In this document: positions 24,777-33,462 of the stretch, piece by piece
Numbering within the stretch: the first letter of the stretch is position 1
Layout of the letters: every line of letters starts with the position of its first letter
Origin: Erythrobacter sp.
GTDB lineage: Bacteria; Pseudomonadota; Alphaproteobacteria; Sphingomonadales; Sphingomonadaceae
Direction: 5' to 3'
NCBI GenBank assembly: GCA_030065195.1
Contig: JASJDE010000005.1
Location: 1 to 35,212, forward strand
DNA length: 35,212 nt
Notes under the pieces: model-generated
The model's database searches: none
Told to the model about the DNA's origin: nothing
Seen by the model: the letters and a program-made list of their open reading frames with translations, nothing else
Translations under genes and position numbers: made by a program

Positions 24777-26510
24777 ATGGAAAACCTACTCGAACTCGCG
24801 ATCTGGCTCGGCCTTGCCTTTGTGGTCCTGCTGATCATCTTTGTCGTACTCACCAGTCTCTACCGTCGAGCATCGAAGGAAATCGCCTTCGTCCGGACCG
24901 GTGTCGGCGGGGAAAAGGTCGTGATGAATGGCGGCGCGTTGGTGCTGCCGGTGTTCCACGAGACCATGCCGGTCAATATGAATACTCTGGTGCTTTCCGT
25001 GGTCCGCCGCGATGCCGAAGCGCTCATCACGCTCGATCGGCTACGGATCGACGTGAAGGCGGAATTCTACGTTCGCGTCCGACCCGATGCCGGCGCGATT
25101 GCAATGGCTGCGCAAACGCTTGGCCAGCGCACGATGCAGCCGGAAATGCTTAAGGACCTCGTCGAAGGTAAATTCGTCGATGCGCTCCGTTCGGTCGCGG
25201 CGGGAATGAGCATGAACGAACTGCACGAACAGCGAGCGGACTTCGTTCAGAAGGTGCAGCAAGTGTCCTCGAACGACCTCGCAATGAATGGTCTTGAGCT
25301 CGAATCGGTGTCGCTGACCGGGCTCGACCAGACCAGCATCGAACACTTCAACGCCAACAACGCGTTCGACGCCGAAGGTCTGACCAAGCTCACAGAGCAG
25401 ATCGAAGCGCGCAAGAAGCTGCGCAACGACATCGAGCAGGACACGCGCGTTCAGATGGAGACCAAGAACCTCGAAGCCGACCAAAGGTCGTTCGAGATCG
25501 GGCGCGACACCGAATACGCCCGGCTCCAGCAGGAGCGCGAGGTCGAAGTTCGGCGTGCATCGCAGACCTCGGAAATCGCCCGCGAACAGGCCGAGCGCAA
25601 TCGCGAAGCCGAAGCCGCGCGGATCGAAGCCAAGAAACAGGTCGATGCGCAGCAGATCGAAGCCGACCGGCTCGTTGAGGAAGCTCGGATCGACCAGACC
25701 CGTGCGCTCGAAATAGCCCGTCAGGAACAGCAGATCGCCGTCCAGAACAAGTCGCGCGAGGAGAGCCAGGCCAAGGCGGAAGCCGACGCGGCGCGTGCGC
25801 TAGCGGTTACCGCCGAAGAGCAGGTCGTCACCTCGCGCGAAAGCGAAGTGGCCGAACGCCTCAAGAAGATCGAACTGATCGAAGCCGCGAAATTGGCAGA
25901 GACCGATGCGATCCAGATCAAGGTCGAGGCGGAAGCCGAAAAAGACGCGGCCCTAAACCGTGCAGAAGCGGCTCGTCTTTCGGCGAAAGGTGACGCCGAC
26001 GCGGAAATCCTCCGCGCTGAAGCCGACCGCGTCCGCTTTGAAGTCGAAGCGGCCGGTAAACAGGCGATCAACGAAGCGGCCAACATCCTGTCGATGGACC
26101 AGATCAGCCTGCAGACAAAGCTGGCGCTGCTCAAGGTGCTGCCCGAGGTCATCAAGGAGAGTGCCAAGCCGATGGAGGCGATCGATTCGATCAAGATCGT
26201 CCAAGTCGACGGGCTTACCCAAGGCGGCGCAGGCGGTGGTGCCGCGAACGGCGCTGGAGGCTCAGGCGGCGGTTCCGGCAACCTGGCGACCGACGCTGTG
26301 TCGGCGGCCCTCGCCTACCGAGCACAAGCCCCGGTTCTCGATGGACTCATGAAGGAGCTCGGACTCGACGGATCTTCACTCGGTAGCCTTGTTCAGGCTG
26401 CCGCGGAAGACGTTGACAAATCGGGGAATGGCGACACTCAGCTTATCGCCAATGATGGCGTGGAAGGGGGCACATCGCCAGAACTTCCAACCGACGAAGC
26501 GGCTGGATAA
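24777..26510 (+). CDS. yqiK: Flotillin-like SPFH protein YqiK
   Basis: A 577-residue membrane-anchored scaffold of the flotillin family. One N-terminal membrane segment (LAIWLGLAFVVLLIIFVVL, residues about 7-25) is followed by an SPFH/Band 7 domain (about 30-200), a long charged coiled coil rich in AEAER/EAEAE heptads (about 205-440), a hydrophobic-helical region with LQTKLALLKVLPEVIKES, a Gly-rich linker (about 482-501) and an acidic tail. It forms oligomeric membrane microdomains together with YqiJ. A strong AGGAGGAAG precedes the ATG. A terminator-like hairpin lies 29 bases after its stop. Confidence 0.94.
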   Translation: MENLLELAIWLGLAFVVLLIIFVVLTSLYRRASKEIAFVRTGVGGEKVVMNGGALVLPVFHETMPVNMNTLVLSVVRRDAEALITLDRLRIDVKAEFYVRVRPDAGAIAMAAQTLGQRTMQPEMLKDLVEGKFVDALRSVAAGMSMNELHEQRADFVQKVQQVSSNDLAMNGLELESVSLTGLDQTSIEHFNANNAFDAEGLTKLTEQIEARKKLRNDIEQDTRVQMETKNLEADQRSFEIGRDTEYARLQQEREVEVRRASQTSEIAREQAERNREAEAARIEAKKQVDAQQIEADRLVEEARIDQTRALEIARQEQQIAVQNKSREESQAKAEADAARALAVTAEEQVVTSRESEVAERLKKIELIEAAKLAETDAIQIKVEAEAEKDAALNRAEAARLSAKGDADAEILRAEADRVRFEVEAAGKQAINEAANILSMDQISLQTKLALLKVLPEVIKESAKPMEAIDSIKIVQVDGLTQGGAGGGAANGAGGSGGGSGNLATDAVSAALAYRAQAPVLDGLMKELGLDGSSLGSLVQAAAEDVDKSGNGDTQLIANDGVEGGTSPELPTDEAAG

Positions 26511-26539
26511 GTTCACTTCAAATTTACCACATCGCAAGG

Positions 26540-26578
26540 CCTCCCGGATAGCGCACCGCCATCCGGGAGGTTTGATTT
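26540..26578 (+). terminator. Terminator-like hairpin overlapping the DUF4259 ribosome-binding site
   Basis: CCTCCCGGAT (26540-26549) pairs perfectly with ATCCGGGAGG (26561-26570) around an 11-base loop and is followed by TTTGATTT (26571-26578), then the ATG of the next gene at 26579. The stem and T-rich tail would end yqiK transcripts. The right arm also contains the GGGAGG used as the Shine-Dalgarno of the next gene, so in any read-through RNA that site is buried. Confidence 0.7.
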
Positions 26579-27229
26579 ATGGGCGTTTGGGGCACGGGTT
26601 CATTCGAGAACGACGACGCGCTGGATTTTGCTGCGGAGATCCAGTCCGCAGAAGATCTCGCCAACGAAGTGCGGTTGCACGATGTTGGAGCTACCCTGGA
26701 GGTGGAGAGAGCTTGCCGCGTCATCGTAGTCGGTGAATGCGTTGCCGCGATGCGCGGTCACCGTCACGAATCCATGCCTGACGAACTGGCGGAACGCGTC
26801 CATGCGTTCGGGACTCCGGCCGACGAACTGTTCGATAATGCCCGAGACAGTGTCTCGATGGTTATCACCAATAGCGAGCTGAGCGATCTATGGGCCGAAT
26901 CCGAAGATCGCGGTGAGTTCAACAGGGCGATGACCGACCTGATCGACAGGCTCAATCAGCCATTGTCGAGCGCCAAGAAGCCAACGAAGAAGGAAGGCAA
27001 GCCCAACTTCAGTCCCTGCTGGATTTGCGGCGAGGAGATGGGGCAGGAATTCACCTCGTTAAGCGTGACCTTGGACCCCGAATCCGGAATGAGCCAGAGC
27101 GGAAGTGTTCATCTTGCTTGCCTCAATGCTGCGCTGCATCCCAGATTCATGATTCAGGACTGGCAGTTCGACGATGAGATGATCGCGCGCCTGACGAGCG
27201 ATATCTTCGGTAAGGGCGAAGACGGCTAA
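26579..27229 (+). CDS. DUF4259 protein with a Cys/His-containing C-terminal extension
   Basis: The 216-residue protein opens with MGVWGTGSFENDDALDFAAE, the hallmark of DUF4259, a family of unknown function that often occurs alone in bacterial genomes. After about residue 135 a basic linker (SSAKKPTKKEGK) leads to a segment with CWICGEE (around 147-152) and SVHLACL (around 177), a layout that could bind a metal ion. It has no signal peptide. GGGAGG lies eight bases before the ATG but within the hairpin just upstream. Its last four bases overlap the convergent galU gene. Confidence 0.87.
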   Translation: MGVWGTGSFENDDALDFAAEIQSAEDLANEVRLHDVGATLEVERACRVIVVGECVAAMRGHRHESMPDELAERVHAFGTPADELFDNARDSVSMVITNSELSDLWAESEDRGEFNRAMTDLIDRLNQPLSSAKKPTKKEGKPNFSPCWICGEEMGQEFTSLSVTLDPESGMSQSGSVHLACLNAALHPRFMIQDWQFDDEMIARLTSDIFGKGEDG

Positions 27230-28107
27230 CCCAACAGACGCTGGGCCATCGATCGGACCTCCGCTCCCATATCTTCCCGCTGGAGAGCCAAAGAGAGTGT
27301 CGCCTCAACGAAGCCAACCTTGCTGCCGCAATCGTAGCGATTGCCGTCAAAGGTAACCGCGTGAAAAGGTTGCGAACCTATCATTCGGGCCATCGCATCG
27401 GTCAGCTGGATCTCGCCACCTGCGCCTTTTTCCTGGTTTTCAAGAGTCCGCATGACTTCGGGCTGGAGAATGTAGCGTCCGGAAATGATCTTGTTCGAAG
27501 GAGCTTCCGCCACCGGCGGCTTTTCGACCAGCCCCTTCACTTCGGTGAGCGTGCCGCGCACCTCGCCGGGATCGATCACGCCGTAGCTCGATACCTCTTC
27601 CATTGGCACTTCGAGTACGCTGATGACGTTGCCGCCAACCTGACCGTAGGCATCGACCATCTGTTTCATGCAACCCGTCCCGCCTTTCCTGCCGATCATC
27701 AATTCGTCCGGTAGGAAGATTGCAAAGGGTTCGTCGCCCACAATCGCGCGCGCACACCAGATCGCATGGCCCAGACCCATCGGCACCTGCTGGCGGACCG
27801 TGATGATATCGCCGGGGGTCGCTCGGGTGGAATCGAGCACCGCCATGTCCTTGCCGCGCTCGCTCATTGTGTCTTCAAGCTCATAGGCGACATCGAAATG
27901 CTCGACGATTGCCGTCTTGCCCCGCCCGGTGACGAAGATCATCTGTTCGATGCCGGCCTCGCGTGCCTCGTCGACCGCATACTGGATGAGCGGGCGATCG
28001 ACGATCGGGAGCAGTTCCTTTGGAATTGCTTTGGTAGCCGGGAGAAACCTGGTGCCCAGTCCTGCCACGGGAAAGACGGCTTTTTTGATCGGCTTGGGCG
28101 ATGTCAT
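27226..28107 (-). CDS. galU: UTP-glucose-1-phosphate uridylyltransferase
   Basis: It makes UDP-glucose from UTP and glucose-1-phosphate for polysaccharide and envelope glycan synthesis. The 293-residue protein has the nucleotidyltransferase signature KKAVFPVAGLGTRFLPATKAIPKE, the VDRPLIQYAVDEA segment, QVPMGLGHAIWCA, FAIFLPDELM and GRYILQPEVM, all typical of bacterial GalU. GGGAGGA lies seven to eight bases before the ATG. It is divergent from murA with 117 bases between starts, which hold both promoters; no clear promoter was resolved there. Confidence 0.97.
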   Translation of the reverse strand: MTSPKPIKKAVFPVAGLGTRFLPATKAIPKELLPIVDRPLIQYAVDEAREAGIEQMIFVTGRGKTAIVEHFDVAYELEDTMSERGKDMAVLDSTRATPGDIITVRQQVPMGLGHAIWCARAIVGDEPFAIFLPDELMIGRKGGTGCMKQMVDAYGQVGGNVISVLEVPMEEVSSYGVIDPGEVRGTLTEVKGLVEKPPVAEAPSNKIISGRYILQPEVMRTLENQEKGAGGEIQLTDAMARMIGSQPFHAVTFDGNRYDCGSKVGFVEATLSLALQREDMGAEVRSMAQRLLG

Positions 28108-28224
28108 GATGGTCCTCCCTGACTTGTGAAGTCGTCGTGCCGCGCGGGCCGCGCGAGGTCAATGCACCGAGTCGACTATGTGTGTCAGTTGCGCGAAAGG
28201 CATGATCCGCTAAGGCACCACGCC

Positions 28225-29508
28225 ATGGACAAACTGATCATCAAGGGCGGCAATCGCCTTTCGGGTACGATCCCGATTTCGGGCGCAAAGAACGCCGCTT
28301 TGACGCTTATTCCCTGTGCGTTGCTAACCGAGGAGCCGGTGACACTACGCAACCTTCCGCGCCTCGCAGACATCGATGGTTTCCAGCACTTGATGAACCA
28401 GTTCGGCGTCACCACTGCAATTCAGGGCACCCGTCCCGAGGATTTCGGCCGGGTGATGACAATGGAAGCAACGCGGATCACTTCAACTGTCGCGCCTTAC
28501 GATCTGGTCCGCAAGATGCGCGCCTCGATCCTGGTCCTCGGCCCAATGCTGGGGCGCATGGGCGAAGCGACAGTGTCGATGCCCGGCGGTTGTGCGATCG
28601 GTAACCGGCCGATTGACCTCCACCTGAAAGCGCTTGAAGCATTCGGCGCGGAGATCGAATTGGCGCAAGGCTACGTCAAAGCGATGCAGCCAGACAGTGG
28701 CTTGCCTGGGGGGGATTTCGATTTCCCCGTGGTTTCGGTCGGCGCGACCGAGAATGCGGTGATGGCGGCGGTGCTCGCCAATGGGACCAGTCGATTGTTC
28801 AACGCCGCGCGAGAGCCCGAAATCGTCGACCTGTGCAACCTATTGGCGGCGATGGGAGCGGAGATTGAGGGTATCGGCACATCCGACCTGACGATCCACG
28901 GTGTCAAACGCCTCCACGGCGCGACATATCGCGTCATGCCCGATCGGATCGAGGCCGGCTCCTATGCCTGTGCCGCGGCGATCACCGGCGGCGATGTGCG
29001 GCTCGAGGGAGCGAGCGCGCACGACATGGTCTCGACGCTTGCCGCGCTGCGGGCGATCGGCCTTGAGGTCGAGGAAGATGCGAAAGGCGTGACGGTCAAA
29101 TCTAACGGTGCGCTCCAACCCACCGACCTCACCACCGCCCCTTTCCCGGGCCTTGCCACCGATATGCAGGCGCAGTTGATGAGCCTGCTGTGCAAGGCCG
29201 AGGGCACCAGCGTGCTGAAAGAGACCATATTCGAGAACCGCTTCATGCACGTGCCCGAACTGGCGCGCATGGGCGCGGATATCGCTACCGAAGGTCGCAC
29301 TGCGATCGTCAAGGGACCTGTCGACTTGACCGGTGCGGAAGTGATGGCGACCGACCTGCGCGCTTCGATGAGCCTGATCATCGCCGCACTCGCAGCCGAG
29401 GGCGAGACGACCGTTCGACGCATCTACCATCTGGATCGTGGATACGAACGGCTGGAGGAGAAGCTCAAACTGGTCGGCGCGGATATCGAGCGGGTCGGCG
29501 ACGATTGA
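28225..29508 (+). CDS. murA: UDP-N-acetylglucosamine 1-carboxyvinyltransferase
   Basis: MurA transfers enolpyruvate from phosphoenolpyruvate to UDP-GlcNAc, the first committed step of peptidoglycan synthesis. The 427-residue protein begins [26 protein letters not shown]; Lys22-Asn23 and the [12 protein letters not shown] loop are conserved. The active-site cysteine targeted by fosfomycin is present as Cys123 in [11 protein letters not shown]. The start at 28225 has AAGG nine bases upstream and matches family length; 33 codons of open frame before it are not conserved-looking. An 8-bp hairpin follows the stop (29510-29517 with 29530-29537) but lacks a T-run. Confidence 0.97.
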   Translation: MDKLIIKGGNRLSGTIPISGAKNAALTLIPCALLTEEPVTLRNLPRLADIDGFQHLMNQFGVTTAIQGTRPEDFGRVMTMEATRITSTVAPYDLVRKMRASILVLGPMLGRMGEATVSMPGGCAIGNRPIDLHLKALEAFGAEIELAQGYVKAMQPDSGLPGGDFDFPVVSVGATENAVMAAVLANGTSRLFNAAREPEIVDLCNLLAAMGAEIEGIGTSDLTIHGVKRLHGATYRVMPDRIEAGSYACAAAITGGDVRLEGASAHDMVSTLAALRAIGLEVEEDAKGVTVKSNGALQPTDLTTAPFPGLATDMQAQLMSLLCKAEGTSVLKETIFENRFMHVPELARMGADIATEGRTAIVKGPVDLTGAEVMATDLRASMSLIIAALAAEGETTVRRIYHLDRGYERLEEKLKLVGADIERVGDD

Positions 29509-29574
29509 GCGTCGGTTCAACCGCAGTTAAACCGACGTCGCAAACATCATCCGAAGGCTTTCGGAGATTAAGCG

Positions 29575-29856
29575 GTGAAACTTCGCGGGATGCTCGTCAC
29601 TGTCGCAGCTGGAATGGCCTTCCTCGGGGCTGGCCCGGCGTTTGCCGACGATGACGATTACTACGAAAACCGTGCGAACAAGGTCGCGGATTGCGACAAG
29701 AAGCTTCGCGAAGCTCAGAGTAGGCGCGAATACTACGAGAAGCTTGAAGAGTGCGATCGCGAACTCGCCAAATTTGACCGCGAGTGGGCTGAGAAACGAC
29801 GCGAAGAGAGGCGAAAACGGCGGAACGAACGTCGCTATCGGGATTGGGATGACTAG
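29575..29856 (+). CDS. Small secreted, highly charged hypothetical protein
   Basis: A 93-residue product with a signal peptide (MLVTVAAGMAFLGAGPAFA) and a mature part that is almost entirely charged: DDDDYYENRANK first, then repeated Lys/Glu/Arg, including YYEKLEECDREL and a very basic segment KRREERRKRRNERRYRDW. Two cysteines (in ADCDKKL and EECDREL) could form a disulfide in a helical hairpin. It starts with GTG at 29575 behind GGAG nine bases upstream. I do not recognise the family. It lies 66 bases after murA and may be read from its own promoter. Confidence 0.68.
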   Translation: MKLRGMLVTVAAGMAFLGAGPAFADDDDYYENRANKVADCDKKLREAQSRREYYEKLEECDRELAKFDREWAEKRREERRKRRNERRYRDWDD

Positions 29857-29914
29857 ATTGCGGTGCTTAGGCTTTCCTGATGCCAGACTCAGGCAATAGG
29901 CGCTTTCACCGAAG

Positions 29915-30163
29915 CTATCGACTGACCAGCCACACCCGTATGGCGCTTGCCAACCCAGGCGGAGTCTCCGCCTTGATCCGTTCTTCGTCGATCCGCGCGA
30001 CCAGCGCGTTGATCGGCAGGCCTTCGACTGCGGCCGATTCGACCAGCATCTCCCAGAACACGGGTTCAAGGCTGATCGATGTCTTGTGCCCTGCAATCTG
30101 GACCGAGCGTTTGACCGGGGGGTGGTAGCGAGGTTGCGTCACGCGCAAGTTGATAAAGCACAT
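29915..30163 (-). CDS. Ribbon-helix-helix DNA-binding protein (PF13467-like)
   Basis: The 82-residue product contains a ribbon-helix-helix domain of the type common in alphaproteobacteria: RSVQIAGHKTSISLEPVFWEMLVESAAVEGLPINALVARIDEER, then the hydrophobic end LASAIRVWLVSR. Such proteins are presumed small transcriptional regulators; the target is unknown. Two starts are possible: ATG at 30163, or GTG at 30142, which removes MCFINLR. Neither has a Shine-Dalgarno sequence, so the start is uncertain and the message may be leaderless. The following 150 bases toward tag hold a GC hairpin (30213-30233) and no gene. Confidence 0.82.
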   Translation of the reverse strand: MCFINLRVTQPRYHPPVKRSVQIAGHKTSISLEPVFWEMLVESAAVEGLPINALVARIDEERIKAETPPGLASAIRVWLVSR

Positions 30164-30313
30164 GCATGCAAGGGAATAGCAGTATTTCCGCGCACCCTCC
30201 CAAATGGCAACAACCCCGCCGATCGGGCGGGGTCCCCGAAACCGGACAAGCACGCTGCGAAAGAGCCGCACTCCTGCTAGCGGACGCGGGGCAAGTAGGA
30301 AACGGAGGTGATC

Positions 30314-30919
30314 ATGGTCGAAATTGTCGTCGGGGAAGATGGCGTTGCTCGCTGCAATTGGTCGATGGCGACCGCCCAGTACCAGCGCTACCACGACGAG
30401 GAATGGGGATTTCCCGTCGGCGCAGACCGCCGCTTGTTCGAAAAGATCTGTCTCGAAGGATTCCAGTCGGGGCTTAGTTGGCGAACGATCCTCGAAAAGC
30501 GCGAGAACTTTCGTGCCGCCTTTCACGATTTCGATTTTCACAAGGTCGCCGAATTCGCCGAAAGCGATGTCGAGCGACTGTTGCAAGACCCGGGAATCAT
30601 TCGCCATCGGGGCAAGATCGAAGCGACCATCAACAATGCGCGGCGCGCGATCGAGATGGTCGAAGCCGAAGGATCGCTCGCGCGCTATTTCTGGCAATAC
30701 GAACCACGGGATCGCCTTTGGGATGGCCGGGAAATGCTCGCGTCCACCGACGCTTCGAAGGCGATGTCCAAGGACTTGAAAAAGCGCGGTTGGAAATTCG
30801 TCGGGCCAACGACGGCCTACGCTTTCATGCAGGCGATGGGGCTCGTGAACGATCACCTGCCCGGTTGCGCAGCGCGCGATCGGGTCGAGGACGCGCGACG
30901 AAACTTCGCGGTTCCCTAG
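30314..30919 (+). CDS. tag: DNA-3-methyladenine glycosylase I
   Basis: It removes 3-methyladenine from alkylated DNA as the first step of base excision repair. The 201-residue protein shows the zinc-binding set in the same spacing as E. coli Tag: Cys14 and His27 near the N-terminus (RCNW, YHDEEWG) and His181 and Cys185 (NDHLPGC). The helix-hairpin-helix region FEKICLEGFQSGLSWRTILEKREN and the base-recognition segment KFVGPTTAYAFMQAMG are intact. GGAGG lies five to seven bases before the ATG at 30314; an in-frame GTG two codons earlier overlaps that site. It converges on the PilZ gene with 15 bases between stops. Confidence 0.96.
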   Translation: MVEIVVGEDGVARCNWSMATAQYQRYHDEEWGFPVGADRRLFEKICLEGFQSGLSWRTILEKRENFRAAFHDFDFHKVAEFAESDVERLLQDPGIIRHRGKIEATINNARRAIEMVEAEGSLARYFWQYEPRDRLWDGREMLASTDASKAMSKDLKKRGWKFVGPTTAYAFMQAMGLVNDHLPGCAARDRVEDARRNFAVP

Positions 30920-30934
30920 CCAACCCGGCTTCGA

Positions 30935-31615
30935 TCAGGCGGCGCGGACCTTGTCCAGAGCGCCACCCAAACGATCGGGTGCAACTGCATCGAGCGGTTG
31001 CGAGCGCACCGCCATCTTCGCGAGCTCCCGGATTTCGAGCGGGTGCTGGAACCGCATGCCGAATTGCTTGCCATTCTGCCAGCGGATTTGGCCAAGACGC
31101 TGCGGCAGGCCGAGCGCTTCGAAGCTGACCAGTCTGCCCTCGGGATGAAGGCCGTCGCTTTCGAATTTGGCACCTTCGCGAGAAATGTCGATCAGGCCCA
31201 CGCGGGTAATCGTCCGGCCGTCGGTGATCCGTGCCTGCGCGGCAATTTCGAGCCGGATCGGGCGGTTCTCGAATGGGCTTTCTTCATGGAGGAATTCGTC
31301 GAGCGAGATTTCGGTTCCGAAGCGATAGCCAGCCTGGCGTTTGCCAGACCAGACGCGTTCGAGAGGGTAGGTCAGTCCGTTGGTGAGCTGGAGGATGATG
31401 CGCGGTTCGGGCGGAGCTTCATGCAGGAAACTCAAGCCTATGCCGAGTTCGGACAAATCGCGGATCAGGCACACATATTCGCCTGCTTGGCAGACGACCT
31501 TGGCCGTGCGCAGCATGGCAGACTTGCGCGCCGCGGCGCGATGTTCCGCACCCGCATTGCCTTCGATTTCGTGCGTGCCAGCAACCGGCCCGCTTTCACA
31601 CAGTGTCTTGGCCAT
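30935..31615 (-). CDS. Two-domain PilZ protein (cyclic di-GMP receptor candidate)
   Basis: A 226-residue cytoplasmic protein with two tandem PilZ-like domains. The first (about 24-110) carries the full c-di-GMP motif: RAAAR (Arg26, Arg30) and DLSELG (Asp53, Ser55, Gly58). The second (about 118-210) has DISREG but only a shortened RPIRL in place of RxxxR, so it may be structural. No effector domain is fused, so it probably acts through a partner in motility, attachment or envelope control. No cyclase or phosphodiesterase gene is in the window. It is divergent from the LuxR/DUF4019 gene, with 218 bases between. Confidence 0.88.
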   Translation of the reverse strand: MAKTLCESGPVAGTHEIEGNAGAEHRAAARKSAMLRTAKVVCQAGEYVCLIRDLSELGIGLSFLHEAPPEPRIILQLTNGLTYPLERVWSGKRQAGYRFGTEISLDEFLHEESPFENRPIRLEIAAQARITDGRTITRVGLIDISREGAKFESDGLHPEGRLVSFEALGLPQRLGQIRWQNGKQFGMRFQHPLEIRELAKMAVRSQPLDAVAPDRLGGALDKVRAA

Positions 31616-31833
31616 AATGCACCTGAGCCCCTCGCTCGCCTAGACTTTGGATAATGTAAGCTAACCCACCGTGGTTAACGAATTGCCAAGATTGGGCCCA
31701 TTGTCGACGCGTAGTGCAAGGATTCGGGGATACCGATGTTGCATCGTTCAATTTCGACGCGATCACGGGCGATCGCTTGAGATTACAAGAAATTTGGGTT
31801 GTCCGCGACCGGGTCAGCCGGTAGATTGCCCAA

Positions 31834-32610
31834 ATGGCTGGCCTCGATGCGCTCACCGATAAGGAAAAGCAGACGCTGCGCTTGATCGTTCGCGGGCATG
31901 ACGCCAAGTCTGCGGCATCCGAGCTCGACCTTTCGGTCCACACCATCAATGAGCGGCTGCGCAACGCGCGTCGCAAGCTCGATGTCACCAGCAGTCGCGA
32001 AGCCGCGCGCCTGCTGTTCGAAAACGAGCTCGAGACCCACGAAAATTTGGCAGACAAGCGATTGGGGGAAGCCCCAAGCCACAGATCTCTCCATCAAGCG
32101 GATTGGAAGAATGGCCAGGGTGGCCATCGCATTCGCGACTGGCGTCTTGGCGCATTGGCGATCGGAGGATTGATTATGTTTTCGACATTGGCATTCGTGC
32201 TGCTTGCAAGCCCACCTGCCGGCGATGCAGCCTCGGAGACGGGCGCAATTGTCGCGCAAGAAGACACAGGCACCGCTGCAATCGTAACCCAGAGCAAGGA
32301 TGCGGCGCTGGCCTGGCTCAAGTTGGTTGATGCGGAAGACTGGCAGGGAAGCTTCGACGCTGCTGGAAAGGCATTTCGTGTCCCCAACACCGTCGATGCA
32401 TGGCGCGAAGCTTCGCAACAGGCTCGCACGCCGCTTGGCCCAGTCAAAAGCCGCATCATGGCGCAATACGAGCCTGTCGATGCCCCGCCGAACGGGTTTC
32501 ACGTCGTGCGCTTCCGCACCGACTTCGAAGGTAGGATCGGCGTGATCGAATCGGTTACGCTCGAACGCGAAGCAGACGGGTTGAAGGTGGTCGGCTACTT
32601 CATCAACTGA
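31834..32610 (+). CDS. Membrane-anchored LuxR-type HTH regulator with DUF4019 domain
   Basis: The 258-residue protein combines an N-terminal LuxR-type DNA-binding domain (LTDKEKQTLRLIVRGHDAKSAASELDLSVHTINERLRNARRKL, about 7-52), one membrane segment (LGALAIGGLIMFSTLAFVLLA, about 105-125) and a C-terminal DUF4019 domain (DAALAWLKLVDAEDWQGSFDAAGKAFR... to GYFIN, about 152-258), which would lie in the periplasm. This is the layout of one-component transmembrane regulators such as ToxR/CadC, but with different domains. The signal sensed and the genes controlled are unknown. No clear Shine-Dalgarno sequence is visible before the ATG. Confidence 0.88.
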   Translation: MAGLDALTDKEKQTLRLIVRGHDAKSAASELDLSVHTINERLRNARRKLDVTSSREAARLLFENELETHENLADKRLGEAPSHRSLHQADWKNGQGGHRIRDWRLGALAIGGLIMFSTLAFVLLASPPAGDAASETGAIVAQEDTGTAAIVTQSKDAALAWLKLVDAEDWQGSFDAAGKAFRVPNTVDAWREASQQARTPLGPVKSRIMAQYEPVDAPPNGFHVVRFRTDFEGRIGVIESVTLEREADGLKVVGYFIN

Positions 32611-32624
32611 AGATTGCCCCCCGC

Positions 32625-33347
32625 TCAATACATGTGCTGGCCGCCATTGATGCTCATGGTCGATCCGGTCATGAACGCGCCGTTCTCCGACGTGAAGAAG
32701 GCGACGCCGCGGGCGATCTCCTCGGCCTGGCCCAGTCTGCCGACCGGGATCTTGGCGACGATCTTCTCGAGCACCGGTTCGGGGACGGCAGCGACCATGT
32801 CCGTATCGATATAGCCGGGTGCGATAGCGTTGACGGTGACGCCGAACTTGGCGCCTTCCTGTGCTAGCGCCTTGGTAAAGCCGTGAATGCCGGACTTGGC
32901 GGCGGCGTAATTGACCTGGCCGTATTGCCCGGCCTGGCCGTTGATCGAACCGATATTGACGATCCGGCCCCATTTGCGTTCGCGCATCCCCGGGAAGGTC
33001 GCTTTGGCCATGTTGAAACAGCCGCCCAGATTGACTCGCATCACGTCGTTCCAGTCATCGAAACTCATCTTGTGGAGGGTGCCGTCGCGCGTGATGCCGG
33101 CATTGTTGATGACGATATCGACCGGACCGTGATCGGTTTCGACCTTGGCGCATCCTTCCAGGCAGGCCTCGTGATCTCCCACATCCCATTTGTGGGATGC
33201 GATGCCGGTTTCTTCCGAGAAGGCTTTGGCTGCATCGTCATTGCCGCCGTAATTCGCAATCACGGTATGCCCTTGCCGCTTGAGCCGATTGCAAATCGCG
33301 GCTCCGATTCCCCGTGTCCCTCCAGTGACGATCGCTACCCGGCCCAT
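32625..33347 (-). CDS. phbB: Acetoacetyl-CoA reductase (PhaB-type short-chain dehydrogenase)
   Basis: It is expected to reduce acetoacetyl-CoA to (R)-3-hydroxybutyryl-CoA with NADPH for polyhydroxyalkanoate synthesis. The 240-residue protein has the Rossmann motif TGGTRGIG, NNAG (81-84), and the catalytic Ser134, Tyr147 and Lys151 in GSINGQAGQYGQVNYAAAKSG; QAGQYGQVNY is characteristic of PhaB over FabG. GGGAG lies about nine bases before the ATG at 33347. No polymer synthase or ketothiolase gene is in the window. Its stop lies 14 bases from the convergent LuxR/DUF4019 stop. Confidence 0.94.
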   Translation of the reverse strand: MGRVAIVTGGTRGIGAAICNRLKRQGHTVIANYGGNDDAAKAFSEETGIASHKWDVGDHEACLEGCAKVETDHGPVDIVINNAGITRDGTLHKMSFDDWNDVMRVNLGGCFNMAKATFPGMRERKWGRIVNIGSINGQAGQYGQVNYAAAKSGIHGFTKALAQEGAKFGVTVNAIAPGYIDTDMVAAVPEPVLEKIVAKIPVGRLGQAEEIARGVAFFTSENGAFMTGSTMSINGGQHMY

Positions 33348-33408
33348 CGCAATTTCTCCCAAGCATGAAGTGTGGGATGAACCTAGCGGTGCCGTAGCGT
33401 CAGGCAAC

Positions 33409-33430
33409 AAAAACCCCGCCGAAGCGGGGT
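33409..33430 (-). terminator. Rho-independent terminator of the exported hypothetical gene
   Basis: Read on the minus strand, ACCCCGC (33430-33424) pairs with GCGGGGT (33419-33413) around a TTCG loop and runs into TTTTT (33413-33409). It lies 32 bases after the stop of the gene at 33463 and just upstream of the phbB start, so it separates the two. Confidence 0.88.
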
Positions 33431-33462
33431 CGTATCATACGAATTCACTAGGTCGAACGGGC

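Noticed and set aside
29510-29537. Hairpin just after murA, considered as a terminator
   Set aside because: The 8-bp stem has a 12-base loop and no T-rich tail; at most it marks the mRNA end.
30213-30233. GC-rich hairpin ACCCCGCC/GGCGGGGT upstream of tag, considered as a terminator
   Set aside because: No T-run follows on either strand, and no gene ends shortly before it on either strand.
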